Part shown: positions 9,446-18,293 of the stretch, one piece after another
How positions within the stretch are numbered: the first letter of the stretch is position 1
How the letters are laid out: each line of letters opens with the position of its first letter
NCBI RefSeq assembly: GCF_023712425.1
Contig: NZ_JAMAYG010000003.1
Location: 310,001 to 374,000 of the forward strand
Direction: 5' to 3'
Source: Rothia sp. P100
GTDB taxonomy: Bacteria > Actinomycetota > Actinomycetes > Actinomycetales > Micrococcaceae
DNA: 64,000 nucleotides
Notes under the pieces: generated by a model
The model's database searches: none
The model's input: the letters and a program-made list of their open reading frames with translations, nothing else
Told to the model about the DNA's origin: nothing
Program-made: the position numbers and the translations under genes

Positions 9446-10933
9446 CTAGTAGGCGTAGGGGTCGCGCAGGCCGATGTACTGCACCGAGGAATATTCAGCG
9501 ATACCTTCAGCTCCACCTTCGCGACCCATTCCGGACTGCTTGATACCGCCAAAGGGTGCTGCGGCGTTAGAGATAACTCCGGCATTGAAGCCCACCAGAC
9601 CGAAGTCCAGGTGGTCGCTGGCACGGTAGAGACGGTCAATGTTCTCGGTGAAGACATAGCTCGCCAGGCCGTATTCGGTGTCGTTGGCGAGTTCGTAAGC
9701 TTCGTACTCGTCACTGAAAGTGAAGATGGGAGCTACGGGACCGAAGATTTCTTCGCGGGCCACGCGGGCATCGGCAGGGACATCCACCAGCACGGTGGGC
9801 TGGTAGAAGTAGCCCTCCCCCTCACCGCGGGCGCCACCAGTCAGGGCGCGGGCGCCCTTAGCCAGGGCGTCCTCAACCAGTTCAGCTACTGAGTCCTGAG
9901 CTTTCTGCTCAATCAGCGGGCCGCAGGTGGTGCCTTCGTCCAGGCCGTTGCCCAGTTTGAGATCTGCCATGGCGGCAGCGAACTTGGTGGAGAATTCTTC
10001 TGCTACAGATTCGTGCACGAAGAAGCGGTTGGCAGCGGTGCAGGCCTCACCCATGTTGCGCATCTTGGCGGCCATGGCACCGGAGACTGCCTGCTCCATG
10101 TTGGCGTCTTCAAAGACGATGAAGGGGGCGTTGCCACCTAGCTCCATGGAGGTCCGCAGTACCTTCTCGCTAGCCTTAGCCAGCAGCTGCTGGCCCACGG
10201 GGGTGGAGCCAGTAAAGGAGACCTTGCGCAGGCGGTCATCGCTCATCAGTGGCTCTGAGATAGCCGAAGCTGACTTAGAGGACACCACGTTGAGGACGCC
10301 TGCGGGCAGGCCGGCGTCCATGAGGGTCTGGGCGAAATACTGGCTAGTTAGCGGGGTCAGGCGCGCGGGCTTGAGGACCATGGTGCAGCCGGCAGCGATA
10401 GCGGGAGCAACCTTGCGGGTGCCCATAGCCAGTGGGAAGTTCCAGGGGGTGATCAGCAGGCAGGGGCCAACCGGCTTGTGGCGGGTAATCATGCGCAGGG
10501 TACCCTCGGGCATGTTCAAGGTGCGGCCGTAGTGGCGGGGGGTTTCTTCAGAGAACCAGCGCAGGAACTCAGCACCGTATTTGACCTCGCCCAACGCCTC
10601 GGCGAAGGGCTTGCCCATTTCCAGGGTCATGAGGGTGGCGAACTCATCTGCACGTTCGGTGACCAGTTCAAAAGCGCGGCGCAGAATCTCGGCGCGTTCA
10701 CGCGGAGGGGTGGCTACCCAGCCGTGCTCCCCTGCGCCCTTTTCAGCTGCGCAGGCGGCGTCCAGGGCGGCCACTGCGTCCTCTTCGGTGGCGGACGCCA
10801 GGGTCGCGATAATCTCACCGGTGGCGGGGTTTTCAACATCGAAGGTTTCACCGTTGGAGGACTCCCGCCACTCACCGTTAATCAGTAGACCTGTGGGCAC
10901 CTTTGCCAGCAGCTCTTGAACGTTGACAGCCAT
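9446..10933 (-). CDS. succinate-semialdehyde / 4-aminobutanal dehydrogenase
   Basis: From the ATG at 10933 (MAVNVQELLAK) the product has 495 residues. The track frame extends upstream but that part is unlikely coding. It has TPWNFPLAMGTRKVAPA, the MELGGNAPFIVFEDAN glutamate region and the catalytic Cys in NMGEACTAANRF. The C-terminus AAPFGGIKQSGMGREGG is typical of GabD-like enzymes, which oxidise succinate semialdehyde with NAD(P). Second gene of the permease operon, 98 bp after the permease. The gap could hold an internal promoter, but no clear copy of the TetR operator is there. Confidence 0.88.
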   Translation of the reverse strand: MAVNVQELLAKVPTGLLINGEWRESSNGETFDVENPATGEIIATLASATEEDAVAALDAACAAEKGAGEHGWVATPPRERAEILRRAFELVTERADEFATLMTLEMGKPFAEALGEVKYGAEFLRWFSEETPRHYGRTLNMPEGTLRMITRHKPVGPCLLITPWNFPLAMGTRKVAPAIAAGCTMVLKPARLTPLTSQYFAQTLMDAGLPAGVLNVVSSKSASAISEPLMSDDRLRKVSFTGSTPVGQQLLAKASEKVLRTSMELGGNAPFIVFEDANMEQAVSGAMAAKMRNMGEACTAANRFFVHESVAEEFSTKFAAAMADLKLGNGLDEGTTCGPLIEQKAQDSVAELVEDALAKGARALTGGARGEGEGYFYQPTVLVDVPADARVAREEIFGPVAPIFTFSDEYEAYELANDTEYGLASYVFTENIDRLYRASDHLDFGLVGFNAGVISNAAAPFGGIKQSGMGREGGAEGIAEYSSVQYIGLRDPYAY

Positions 10934-11031
10934 AATGTGCACTTCTTTCTCTTCATTGAAAATATGTCCTGGGTCTATGCGACCGCTCATGTTTATTTAG
11001 TTTACGCGCCTAGGCTGGCATGTTCCCAGGG

Positions 11032-12621
11032 TTACACCTCGGGCAGGTCAATCATGTGCTCGACATCCATGGGCACCTTACCGGCAAAGAAGTCCGGGCG
11101 CTTGATGCGCTGGTAGATCATGGCGATGACTCCCAAAACCAGCAGAACTAGAGACAGAATGAAGACCAGCCCCACACCACCAATTTCTGAGCCTGAACCA
11201 TAGGCAGGGTCCATGGAGTCAAAGAACGTCTGTGCGAAGAAGACAACCAGAATCAGACCGCCCAGCAGGGGGAAGATGAACTTATTAAAGAGAGCCTTCA
11301 CCCCCGATGATAGGGAGGTTTTGCGGAAGTACCAGACGCAGGCGAAAGCGGTGATGCCGTAGTAGAGGCAGACCATGAGGCTGAGGGCTGAAATGGTATC
11401 CCAGAGCACCGAGGTGGAAATAAAGCGCATGACTACATAGAAGACGGTAGCAATCAGACAAGAGACGATGGTGGCGTAGCTGGGTGCCTGATACTTAGGG
11501 GAAAGGCTAGCGAATTTGGGGCTCAGCGCCTTGTAGTAGCCCATAGCCAGCAGGGTTCGTGCCGGGGACACTGCGGTGGACTGCAGGGAAGCCAGGGCAG
11601 CCACGAGCACCGCGAAGGACATAAGAATGCCAAAGGCACCCAGGACCGGTCCAGAGAGAGCAGCGAAGATATTTTCCTGGTTGTCAGGGTTCCCCAGGCC
11701 CAAACCGGTTTCACCAGTACCAGCAAAGGCCAGGGTGGATACCGACAGGAAAAGGTAGAGCACCACAATAGTCAGGATGGTACCGACAGCGGCGTGCCCA
11801 CTGGTGGTGTGCTTACCTTCTGTTTCCTCGTTCATGGTCAGCACGGCGTCCCACCCCCAGTAGAGGAAGAAGACCAGGGACATACCCGCTGCCAGGGTTG
11901 AGAAGGAATCGATACCAAAAGGGTTGAACCATTCAAGGCTAAAGCTGAGGTTGGCGAAGCCGGTGCCGGTGCTTGCCTTGTAGAAAGCAACGGCAGAGAA
12001 AACGGCGAGGACGGCCAGCTGGAAGATGATGAAGACGGTTTGGATTTTCTGGGTGGCGTCCAGACCGCGGTAGGTGATGTAGCAACCGAAAGCCATGAAG
12101 GCGATGAAGGTGGCGATATTGATGAGGTTGTTGCCAGCAAGGTCAGCGACGCCCGGGTTAGAGAGGACCTGCGAGAGGGCCAGGTAAAAGAAGTCTACGG
12201 CGATACCCGCTAGGTTGGAGAGCACCAGGATGGTGGCGACCAGCAGGGCCCAGCCACCCATCCAGCCGGCGTAGGGGCCGAAAGCTTTGGTGGTCCAGGT
12301 GAAGGTGGTCCCGGCGTCGGGCATGGCGGCGTTGAGCTCGCGATAGCCGATGGCAACCAGCAGCATAGGAATGAAGCCGATGAGGAACATGGCTGGCATG
12401 TAGAGGCCAGCTTCTGCGGCGACGGGCCCTAACGCACCGGAGAGTGAGTACGCGGGGGCTACCACCGAGATACCGATAATCATGGAGCTGAAGAGGGTGA
12501 CCTTACCCGAAGAGAGGCCCTTTTTGTTAGCTGCCCCGGTGTCTACTGCGCCGTGGGGGTTGGTTGATGCGGTCACCGGGGCGCTGCCCGCTGGTACCGG
12601 GTTCTGAGGGGTCTGAGACAT
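11032..12621 (-). CDS. APC family amine/amino acid permease (probable putrescine or GABA importer)
   Basis: Start at ATG 12621 (MSQTPQNP) with a strong GGAAGGG site just upstream; 529 residues. After a polar N-tail, GKVTLFSSMIIGISVVAPAY opens a 12-helix APC fold. FYLALSQVL and YWGWDAVLTMNEETEG are typical of the branch of polyamine and GABA importers. It heads the operon with two aldehyde dehydrogenases and gabT and has a TetR-type operator in front. Putrescine is favoured because a near-identical operator lies beside putrescine oxidase; GABA is the alternative. A decayed copy of its N-terminus is at 15496-15606. Confidence 0.85.
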   Translation of the reverse strand: MSQTPQNPVPAGSAPVTASTNPHGAVDTGAANKKGLSSGKVTLFSSMIIGISVVAPAYSLSGALGPVAAEAGLYMPAMFLIGFIPMLLVAIGYRELNAAMPDAGTTFTWTTKAFGPYAGWMGGWALLVATILVLSNLAGIAVDFFYLALSQVLSNPGVADLAGNNLINIATFIAFMAFGCYITYRGLDATQKIQTVFIIFQLAVLAVFSAVAFYKASTGTGFANLSFSLEWFNPFGIDSFSTLAAGMSLVFFLYWGWDAVLTMNEETEGKHTTSGHAAVGTILTIVVLYLFLSVSTLAFAGTGETGLGLGNPDNQENIFAALSGPVLGAFGILMSFAVLVAALASLQSTAVSPARTLLAMGYYKALSPKFASLSPKYQAPSYATIVSCLIATVFYVVMRFISTSVLWDTISALSLMVCLYYGITAFACVWYFRKTSLSSGVKALFNKFIFPLLGGLILVVFFAQTFFDSMDPAYGSGSEIGGVGLVFILSLVLLVLGVIAMIYQRIKRPDFFAGKVPMDVEHMIDLPEV

Positions 12622-12666
12622 CGCCCTTCCTTTCACTACCACCGTTGGCAGATGAGACTAAAAGTC

Positions 12667-12693
12667 AACTAAACGAATGTTGTTCGTTTAGTT
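12667..12693. promoter_or_regulatory. TetR-type operator upstream of the permease-gab operon
   Basis: Perfect inverted repeat: AACTAAACGAA (12667-12677), 5-nt spacer TGTTG, TTCGTTTAGTT (12683-12693). It lies 46 bp upstream of the permease start. The core AAACGAA-N5-TTCGTTT recurs between puo and tetR at 18195-18213 with a spacer differing by one base. Two copies of one palindrome at functionally linked promoters is strong evidence for a shared operator. That the TetR at 18294 binds it is inference. Confidence 0.85.
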
Positions 12694-12766
12694 AGCCAGA
12701 TTACAACCTCGTATACGATTTGTGAAGTCTCGTGGCGTTTTTTCTTAGGATGAAAGAGCGGAGCGT

Positions 12767-14230
12767 CTATTTCCAGTCACTATAGGCAGCTAAAGCCTCC
12801 TGGCGAGAAAGCTTAAGATCGACCAAGGGAGACGGGTAATCTGGCGCTAGCACCCCATACCCTTGCTCGGCGCCTCGATGGATTTCTACAGCACTAAGGT
12901 GGGCCAGCTCAGGTACCCAGCGCTTGATATACCGAGCTTCTTCATCGAATTTCTTTCCCTGCGTTACGGGATTAAAGATTCTGAAATAGGGTGCGGCGTC
13001 CGCCCCTGACCCTGCGACCCACTGCCAATTAGCCGGGTTTGAGGCAAGATCAGCATCCACGAGAGTATCCCAGAACCATTTTTCTCCCAGCTTCCAATCC
13101 AGCAGCAGGTTCTTGGTGAGATAAGAAGCAACCACCATACGTACCCGATTGTGCATATAGCCGGTTTCCCAGAGTTCGCGCATTCCCGCATCCACCAGGG
13201 GGACGCCAGTAAGCCCCCGGCACCAGGCGTGGAACAGTTCTTTATTTTCTGGGTTATCAGCCTTGCCCCAAGGAAAGTGTGACCACTCAGCACGGAACTC
13301 TTTTTCGTGCAGCTCAGGATTGTGAAAGGCCAGGTGCCAGCAAAACTCCCGCCAGCCTACTTCGGTTGCAAACCGAGTGGCATCAGTGGTCATCACCGAG
13401 ATTGAACGCCCCACACGATATAAAACGGTCGCGGGGCTTATTTCACCAAACCGTAGATGGGGTGAAAGAAAGCTGGTGGAGGGAGCGGCAGGAAAATCCC
13501 TTTCTCTGGCATATCCTTCAAGATTCCCGTCCACAAACTCATTGCAGGCAGCTAATGCTCCCTTCTCACCGGGTGTCCAGCGTTGTTTCAACCCTCCAGA
13601 CCAGTCTGGGCGGGTAGGCAGAAGATCCAACTCTTCGAGGGAAAGGAGGGCGGCGCATTGCTTCCTGACCTCCTGAGATAGGGCCGCAGGATTCTGCGTA
13701 AGAGGTTCAGGGGCGCCATAGGGTTCCCTAAAGCCCTGAGCCGATATGGCCTTCCAGAAAGGAGTAAAGACCTTATAAAAATCACCGGACGCCGGCGAAA
13801 CCTCCCACGGTTCATGCAGGAGATGGCCGGCATAGCTATGCGCTTCTATTCCTTGACTTTTAGCCCAGGTTTTGAGGGCGGCGTCGGCCGAGCGCTCAGG
13901 CAGGGTGTAGCGGCGGCTCCAGTGGAGATGGGTGATACCCAGTGGGGCGCTCAAGCTGGCAACGCTAGCCGTTCCCTGACCTCGGGCGAAGAAGAGGGGG
14001 ATCCCCAGGTTTTCCAGTGATTCTTGTAATTCCGCTAGAGAGTGATGTAGCCACCAGCGACTTGCCCCGCCCAGCGGGCGTATCCCTTCCGTCTCCTCAT
14101 CAAAGACGTAGAGGGCAAGCACTGTCGTATCTGGGTGGCGGTGCGCGAAGTCGGTTGCAGCACGTAGGGCACGGTGATCGTGAGTTCTTAGATCTTCACG
14201 GAAAAGAAGCAGGTGCACACGGGTAGTCAT
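12767..14230 (-). CDS. phrB: DNA photolyase (CPD type)
   Basis: A 487-aa cryptochrome/photolyase family protein. The N-terminal alpha/beta domain starts HLLLFREDLRTHDHRALRAA. The C-terminal FAD domain has FLSPHLRFGEISPATV, the conserved Trp-rich stretch WREFCWHLAFHNP, MRELWETGYMHNRVRM and DTLVDADLASNPANWQWVAGSGAD. These match class I CPD photolyases, which reverse UV pyrimidine dimers with blue light. The start lies 11 bp after the stop of the FAD oxidoreductase, so the two form an operon. A cryptochrome role cannot be excluded but is less likely. Confidence 0.93.
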   Translation of the reverse strand: MTTRVHLLLFREDLRTHDHRALRAATDFAHRHPDTTVLALYVFDEETEGIRPLGGASRWWLHHSLAELQESLENLGIPLFFARGQGTASVASLSAPLGITHLHWSRRYTLPERSADAALKTWAKSQGIEAHSYAGHLLHEPWEVSPASGDFYKVFTPFWKAISAQGFREPYGAPEPLTQNPAALSQEVRKQCAALLSLEELDLLPTRPDWSGGLKQRWTPGEKGALAACNEFVDGNLEGYARERDFPAAPSTSFLSPHLRFGEISPATVLYRVGRSISVMTTDATRFATEVGWREFCWHLAFHNPELHEKEFRAEWSHFPWGKADNPENKELFHAWCRGLTGVPLVDAGMRELWETGYMHNRVRMVVASYLTKNLLLDWKLGEKWFWDTLVDADLASNPANWQWVAGSGADAAPYFRIFNPVTQGKKFDEEARYIKRWVPELAHLSAVEIHRGAEQGYGVLAPDYPSPLVDLKLSRQEALAAYSDWK

Positions 14231-14241
14231 ATCCTCACTCT

Positions 14242-15405
14242 TTACTGAGAACCTGATAGTGATGCAGCCTGACGTCCGGACGCTAGAGCCCCTTGGATGG
14301 ATGCTTGATTGAAGTCACCGGCGACTGCCAGCTTCCCGGTAGGAGACCAGGCTGAGCGACCCGTCATGATGGGAAGGGCAGGAGAGACGCGGTGGCAGGT
14401 GAGCAAACGCCACGTATCACCTTCGCATCCAAACATTCGCTGAACACGCTGGGCGACCACCTCAGCTTCCAGGTCTGAAGAACCCACAACGCTGGCCTGT
14501 ATGAGGTGTTGCCCTGCCGGTGCGTAGGATGGGCACACGTTGGACACGACAGCGGCATGGTTAATGAGAGGGTTGTCTGAGCAGTCAAGGTGCAAATAAG
14601 TAGATGCGGTAGGACGCTGGTCTGCAGCGAACCACCAGGTTGTCAGGTCCCCCGTAGCCGGCACCTCAGAATCGAGAAGATAAGCGCTCTCCAGCGGGCC
14701 ACCTGCAACAATTACCCGATCAGCATGCAAATCTTTTCCATCAGAACGGCGCAGGAGTACCTGTTGATCCTCCTCGATAATTTCAACGATTTCTGTTGAG
14801 TAGCGGATGGTGACCCCGTCAAGATCAGCCATCTGGTAGGCAATAGCCTCCATCCCCTGAGCGGGAAGGGAGGGTGAGCCTTTGAGGAAGTAATAGATGA
14901 GTTTCCGGCCAAATTCTGGGGTGCATTCCAGGGATGAATCAGCGGTCACCGCGGCGAGGAAGGTACGAGCACCTCGTTCAAGGGAGGCGCTGAAACCGGC
15001 CCGCTCAAGAGCCTGGTCGAAGGTTGTTGATTCGCGGTCTTTCAGCAGGGAGTAGACCGCACGGGCGTCCGTTACAGAACACTCACGCAGCAGCGAGGGC
15101 AAAGCCAGCGGGTGACGGGTGGGGTCGCTGAGCGTGAACTGCCTGTCATCTTCGCAGATCACTGCACCGCGACTGAAAGCATGCAGGTCAAGGGCAGGAA
15201 GGTTAAGAGATTTCTTAGCCTCGGGGTACTGAGGGTTAAGGAGCTGAAAGCCGATATCGCAGGTAAAACCATCGATGTGATCAGTGGCAATTCTGCCGCC
15301 GGGCTTAGAGTTTTTCTCAAGAACGGTGACGCTCTGACCAGATTGAGCGAGATAACGAGCGGAGTTTAGGCCTGCTATTCCAGCCCCTACGATAACGGTG
15401 TGCAT
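14242..15405 (-). CDS. FAD-dependent amine oxidase/phytoene-desaturase-like oxidoreductase
   Basis: From ATG 15405, with AGGAAGG upstream, the product has 387 residues. The N-terminus MHTVIVGAGIAGLNSARYLA is a Rossmann FAD-binding motif, followed by LEKNSKPGGRIATD (second FAD contact), and the C-terminal KLAVAGDFNQASIQGALASG closes the FAD site. The length fits small desaturase/protoporphyrinogen-oxidase-like proteins often found beside photolyases. The substrate is unknown; a pigment or light-protection role is inferred only from the operon with phrB. Confidence 0.75.
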   Translation of the reverse strand: MHTVIVGAGIAGLNSARYLAQSGQSVTVLEKNSKPGGRIATDHIDGFTCDIGFQLLNPQYPEAKKSLNLPALDLHAFSRGAVICEDDRQFTLSDPTRHPLALPSLLRECSVTDARAVYSLLKDRESTTFDQALERAGFSASLERGARTFLAAVTADSSLECTPEFGRKLIYYFLKGSPSLPAQGMEAIAYQMADLDGVTIRYSTEIVEIIEEDQQVLLRRSDGKDLHADRVIVAGGPLESAYLLDSEVPATGDLTTWWFAADQRPTASTYLHLDCSDNPLINHAAVVSNVCPSYAPAGQHLIQASVVGSSDLEAEVVAQRVQRMFGCEGDTWRLLTCHRVSPALPIMTGRSAWSPTGKLAVAGDFNQASIQGALASGRQAASLSGSQ

Positions 15406-15495
15406 TGATGGCACCTTCCTGTAGCTCAGTAATTCTTTACAGCTTACGTGAGACAACCCTCCTTTTTAACGTTCAGAGTAAGGCTAGAAGGTGCA

Positions 15496-15606
15496 CCTAC
15501 TGGGGGACAGGGCCCAGAGCAGCAGAGAGGGAGCATGCAGAGGCTACCACCGAGATACCGATCATCATGGAGCTGAAGAGGGTCAGCCTACCCGAAGAGA
15601 GAAAGT
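15496..15606 (-). pseudogene. decayed N-terminal fragment of an APC permease
   Basis: Read on the minus strand, this intergenic stretch gives LSSGRLTLFSSMMIGIS followed by VVASACSLSAALGPV and then a stop. The intact permease at 11032-12621 reads LSSGKVTLFSSMIIGIS and VVAPAYSLSGALGPV at the same place. The DNA is also alignable base by base with about 12413-12523. Only about 34 codons survive, without start or downstream helices. It is therefore a relic of a duplicated permease gene. It lies between the FAD oxidoreductase and the universal stress protein, 3 kb upstream of the intact copy. Confidence 0.85.
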
Positions 15607-15641
15607 GCGGGGCCTAGCCGCAATAGCGCGCGGCCGCTAAA

Positions 15642-16538
15642 TTATTTGCCCACCACCGGGATTGAGCCTGTCCACGGCTGCTGAGATGAGCCGCGGCGTC
15701 CGGGTGAGTAGTCACGCGGCACCACAACCAGCGGAATGGGCAGGTGGGTAAGAATCTTGGCAGTGTTGGAGCTCAAGAAGAGTTCACCGCGCTGACTCAG
15801 CTTAGAAGAACCCGCCATGAGCACGGACTGAGGTGACCAGTGAACCGACTGCACGGCGTCTGGCACAGTGGCCCCGTGCCCCACAGTAACGCTGAGTAGC
15901 TCAGGTTTTTCAAGGGTGACCGAGGACTGCTTAATGAGCTCTCGCACCCCCGCCTCAGCCTCACTGGCGGCAGCCGCGGAGTCTGCACCCTCAATGAGGG
16001 AAACTAGCCGCACCTTCAGGCCGGTGCGGTTGGCAGTCGCTATCGCCTCTTCCACCAAAGAGATTGAGTCAATCTCGGGGGAAACAGCGCAGTCGATCTG
16101 CTCGATGTCAGCGTCAGAGGCGAAGTTTCGCGGCGCTAAGATGACGGGGGTGCGGGATCGGTGCAGCAGGGCATTACCGGCGGCACCGATGGAGTGGAAG
16201 AGCCAGCCACCCGTCCTTGCGCCGCCCACGACGATTGCCCCGGCGTCAGTGGCTTCGGCAAACTCCATCAGACCGGCGGCAGTTGATTCCGCCTGACGCA
16301 GGTGAAAACGTGCCGTGAGGTCGGTGGGCACGAGGTACTGGGCATCTTCGAGCCAGCCTACCGCCTGTTCCCGCAGGATACTGCCAAAGTTGCTGCGTGG
16401 GGCAGCGAGGTGCGGGTTCTCATTTTTGAGCACGTAGACCACATCGAGCTGCGCCCCCAGGGAGCGTGCGAGCACGACGCCCAGGTTAAGGGCATCACGG
16501 CCGCGGTCGGTGGGTGAGTAGCCAACAACGTAACGCAT
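15642..16538 (-). CDS. tandem-domain universal stress protein
   Basis: A 298-aa protein of two UspA domains. The first begins MRYVVGYSPTDRGRDALNLG and carries the nucleotide-binding loop GGARTGGWLFHSIGAAGNALL. The second has VLMAGSSKLSQRGELF, then SSNTAKILTHLPIPLVVVP. Two-domain USPs are common in actinobacteria and act in survival of stress or hypoxia. Stands alone between putrescine oxidase and the permease fossil. No regulatory site recognised. Confidence 0.88.
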   Translation of the reverse strand: MRYVVGYSPTDRGRDALNLGVVLARSLGAQLDVVYVLKNENPHLAAPRSNFGSILREQAVGWLEDAQYLVPTDLTARFHLRQAESTAAGLMEFAEATDAGAIVVGGARTGGWLFHSIGAAGNALLHRSRTPVILAPRNFASDADIEQIDCAVSPEIDSISLVEEAIATANRTGLKVRLVSLIEGADSAAAASEAEAGVRELIKQSSVTLEKPELLSVTVGHGATVPDAVQSVHWSPQSVLMAGSSKLSQRGELFLSSNTAKILTHLPIPLVVVPRDYSPGRRGSSQQPWTGSIPVVGK

Positions 16539-16728
16539 ACGGTGGGCTCCTTCCAGGTTCTAAGAGTTATTCAAAAGGTGACTCGGAGGAGCAAGCTCAT
16601 CACCTGCCTGCTGGCTGGGGGCTGGCGTGAATTGCCTTGTGAGCTTGCGAACCAGGTAAGAGGGTCAGCAGACAGGTTAGGGGGCTCGCGGGGACCGGTA
16701 AGCACCTTTTAAATAAGCCTAGGAGTAT

Positions 16729-18153
16729 TTACAATTTTTCGCTGAGCTGCTTTGCTACTTGCTGGCCCATGCGTACGGCGCCGTCCACATGCTGGTAGCC
16801 TTCACCGGCGATATCTGAGCAGGCCCAGTGTATGGGCCCTACGGGGTCATGCTGGTACTGACCCCAGCGGGAGAGGCCACCAAGGTCATAGGAAGCGGCG
16901 TAGGCACCACGGGTCCACTCTTCAGCTCCCCAGTCAGAGAGGTAGAAGGCAACCGGGTTCTTGGCTTCTTCACCGATGAGCTCAGCCATTGCATCCAGGA
17001 TAGCGGTTTTGCGTTCTTCTTCTGAGAGGGTGAACATGAGGTCAGCTTTCTCATCCGAGATGAAGCCGACCAGGGTTCCGCGGGTTTCTTCTTCGCCGGT
17101 AGCGGGGTCGTAGTTGGTGTTGTCGTAGATTTCCTGCACCAGGTTTTCGCAGGCAAAGCAGGTGCCTGAAAGCCCACGGTCGCGCCAGAAGGGGCGGTCA
17201 TAGACAGCGTGTACTTTGATGACCAGGCCCAGGGACTGGTGCTGGTGCATCTGGTGCTGACGGCGATCCAGCGAGGGCACGAAGGAAACGCGGGAGTAGA
17301 GGTTGGGCGGTACTGCCATGATGGCGTACTGAGCGCGCACCTTCACGCCGCCCTCGGGGTTGGCTACGCCGTCCTCGCTGAAGTCTTCTGCTTCAGCCAG
17401 TACGGGGTAGTCGCCTTCTTCTTGCCAGCGTAGTACGCGCACGGGGTGGCCAAGCACGATGTTATCGTCACCGATTTTTTCTGCCAGCCCCAGGGAGACT
17501 TTCTGCATACCGCCGAGTACGCGCTTGTCGAGGATGAAGTCTTCGTCGACCAGGTGAGAGAAGGAACCGGCAGATGAGGACATCAACAGAGCCTGGAGGA
17601 GTGAGAAGGCGTGCTCGGGCTTGGTGAGCATGGCGCCAGCGATGAAGAGGGAGATGTTATTGCGGGCTTCGTCGTTATCAGTCTGGGTTTTGAGCCATTC
17701 ACGGAAGCTGATGGCGTCATATTCTTTGGCGCGGGGGTGTTCCCAGGGGGCGGCAGGGTCTACTTCTGCGGTGAGTTTGTCCATGAGTCCGATGAGGCGT
17801 TGCATTTCTGCGGTGGTGGCTTCATCGACGGGGAAGGTGTCGCCGTTGTACTGGATGACGTCGCCGGCAAGGTTCTTATAGATAGAGTCACCTTCGCGGT
17901 AGCGGTCGAAGGTGGTGAGGCCGAGTTCTTTCACCAGGGCTGCGAGTTCGGTTTGGTCAGGGGATATCCACTGGCCACCGATTTCAATGAAGGCGCCATC
18001 GATATCGCCGTTCCAGGTGCGGCCGCCTACGCGGTGGCGGGCTTCGAGGACGGCAACGGAGTGGCCTGCCTGTTGGAGGCGGTAGGCGGCGGTGAGGCCG
18101 GCGGGGCCGGCGCCAATAATGACGACGTCGCGGGTGATTTCCTGAGGAGCCAT
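16729..18153 (-). CDS. puo: putrescine oxidase
   Basis: A 474-aa flavin amine oxidase. The FAD motif is VVIIGAGPAGLTAAYRLQ, then LEARHRVGGRTW, with EIGGQWISPDQT, DEDFILDKRVLGGMQ, HQHQSLGLVIKVHAVY and the C-terminal EGYQHVDGAVRMGQQ. These stretches closely match my memory of Micrococcus rubens (Kocuria) putrescine oxidase. It converts putrescine, O2 and water to 4-aminobutanal, H2O2 and ammonia. The ATG at 18153 follows AAGGAAAGG. Transcribed divergently from a TetR gene across a shared palindrome. The product aldehyde would feed the dehydrogenases and GabT at 6.6-10.9 kb. Other polyamine or monoamine oxidases are less likely. Confidence 0.9.
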   Translation of the reverse strand: MAPQEITRDVVIIGAGPAGLTAAYRLQQAGHSVAVLEARHRVGGRTWNGDIDGAFIEIGGQWISPDQTELAALVKELGLTTFDRYREGDSIYKNLAGDVIQYNGDTFPVDEATTAEMQRLIGLMDKLTAEVDPAAPWEHPRAKEYDAISFREWLKTQTDNDEARNNISLFIAGAMLTKPEHAFSLLQALLMSSSAGSFSHLVDEDFILDKRVLGGMQKVSLGLAEKIGDDNIVLGHPVRVLRWQEEGDYPVLAEAEDFSEDGVANPEGGVKVRAQYAIMAVPPNLYSRVSFVPSLDRRQHQMHQHQSLGLVIKVHAVYDRPFWRDRGLSGTCFACENLVQEIYDNTNYDPATGEEETRGTLVGFISDEKADLMFTLSEEERKTAILDAMAELIGEEAKNPVAFYLSDWGAEEWTRGAYAASYDLGGLSRWGQYQHDPVGPIHWACSDIAGEGYQHVDGAVRMGQQVAKQLSEKL

Positions 18154-18194
18154 GGGGAGCCTTTCCTTGGGTGGTTCGACACTGAACCGCTGAT

Positions 18195-18213
18195 AAACGA
18201 ATGTCGTTCGTTT
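18195..18213. promoter_or_regulatory. TetR-type operator between puo and tetR
   Basis: Inverted repeat AAACGAA (18195-18201), spacer TGTCG, TTCGTTT (18207-18213), in the 140-bp divergent region. Same arms, same spacer length and 4 of 5 identical spacer bases as the palindrome at 12667-12693. Its position allows control of puo and autoregulation of tetR. Confidence 0.82.
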
Positions 18214-18293
18214 TAGGGTATCTCACATCACTATAAATGTGAAGTGTTGAGTCATAGCACGGCGAAATTATTTTTTCTTATACGGTGGTAGAT

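Noticed and set aside
15405-15617. 70-codon plus-strand frame between the FAD oxidoreductase and USP genes
   Set aside because: It lies opposite the permease fossil, which explains the open frame better.
17611-18216. 201-codon plus-strand frame opposite puo
   Set aside because: Gly/Val/Phe-rich shadow of the clearly coding puo frame; no motif or ribosome site of its own.
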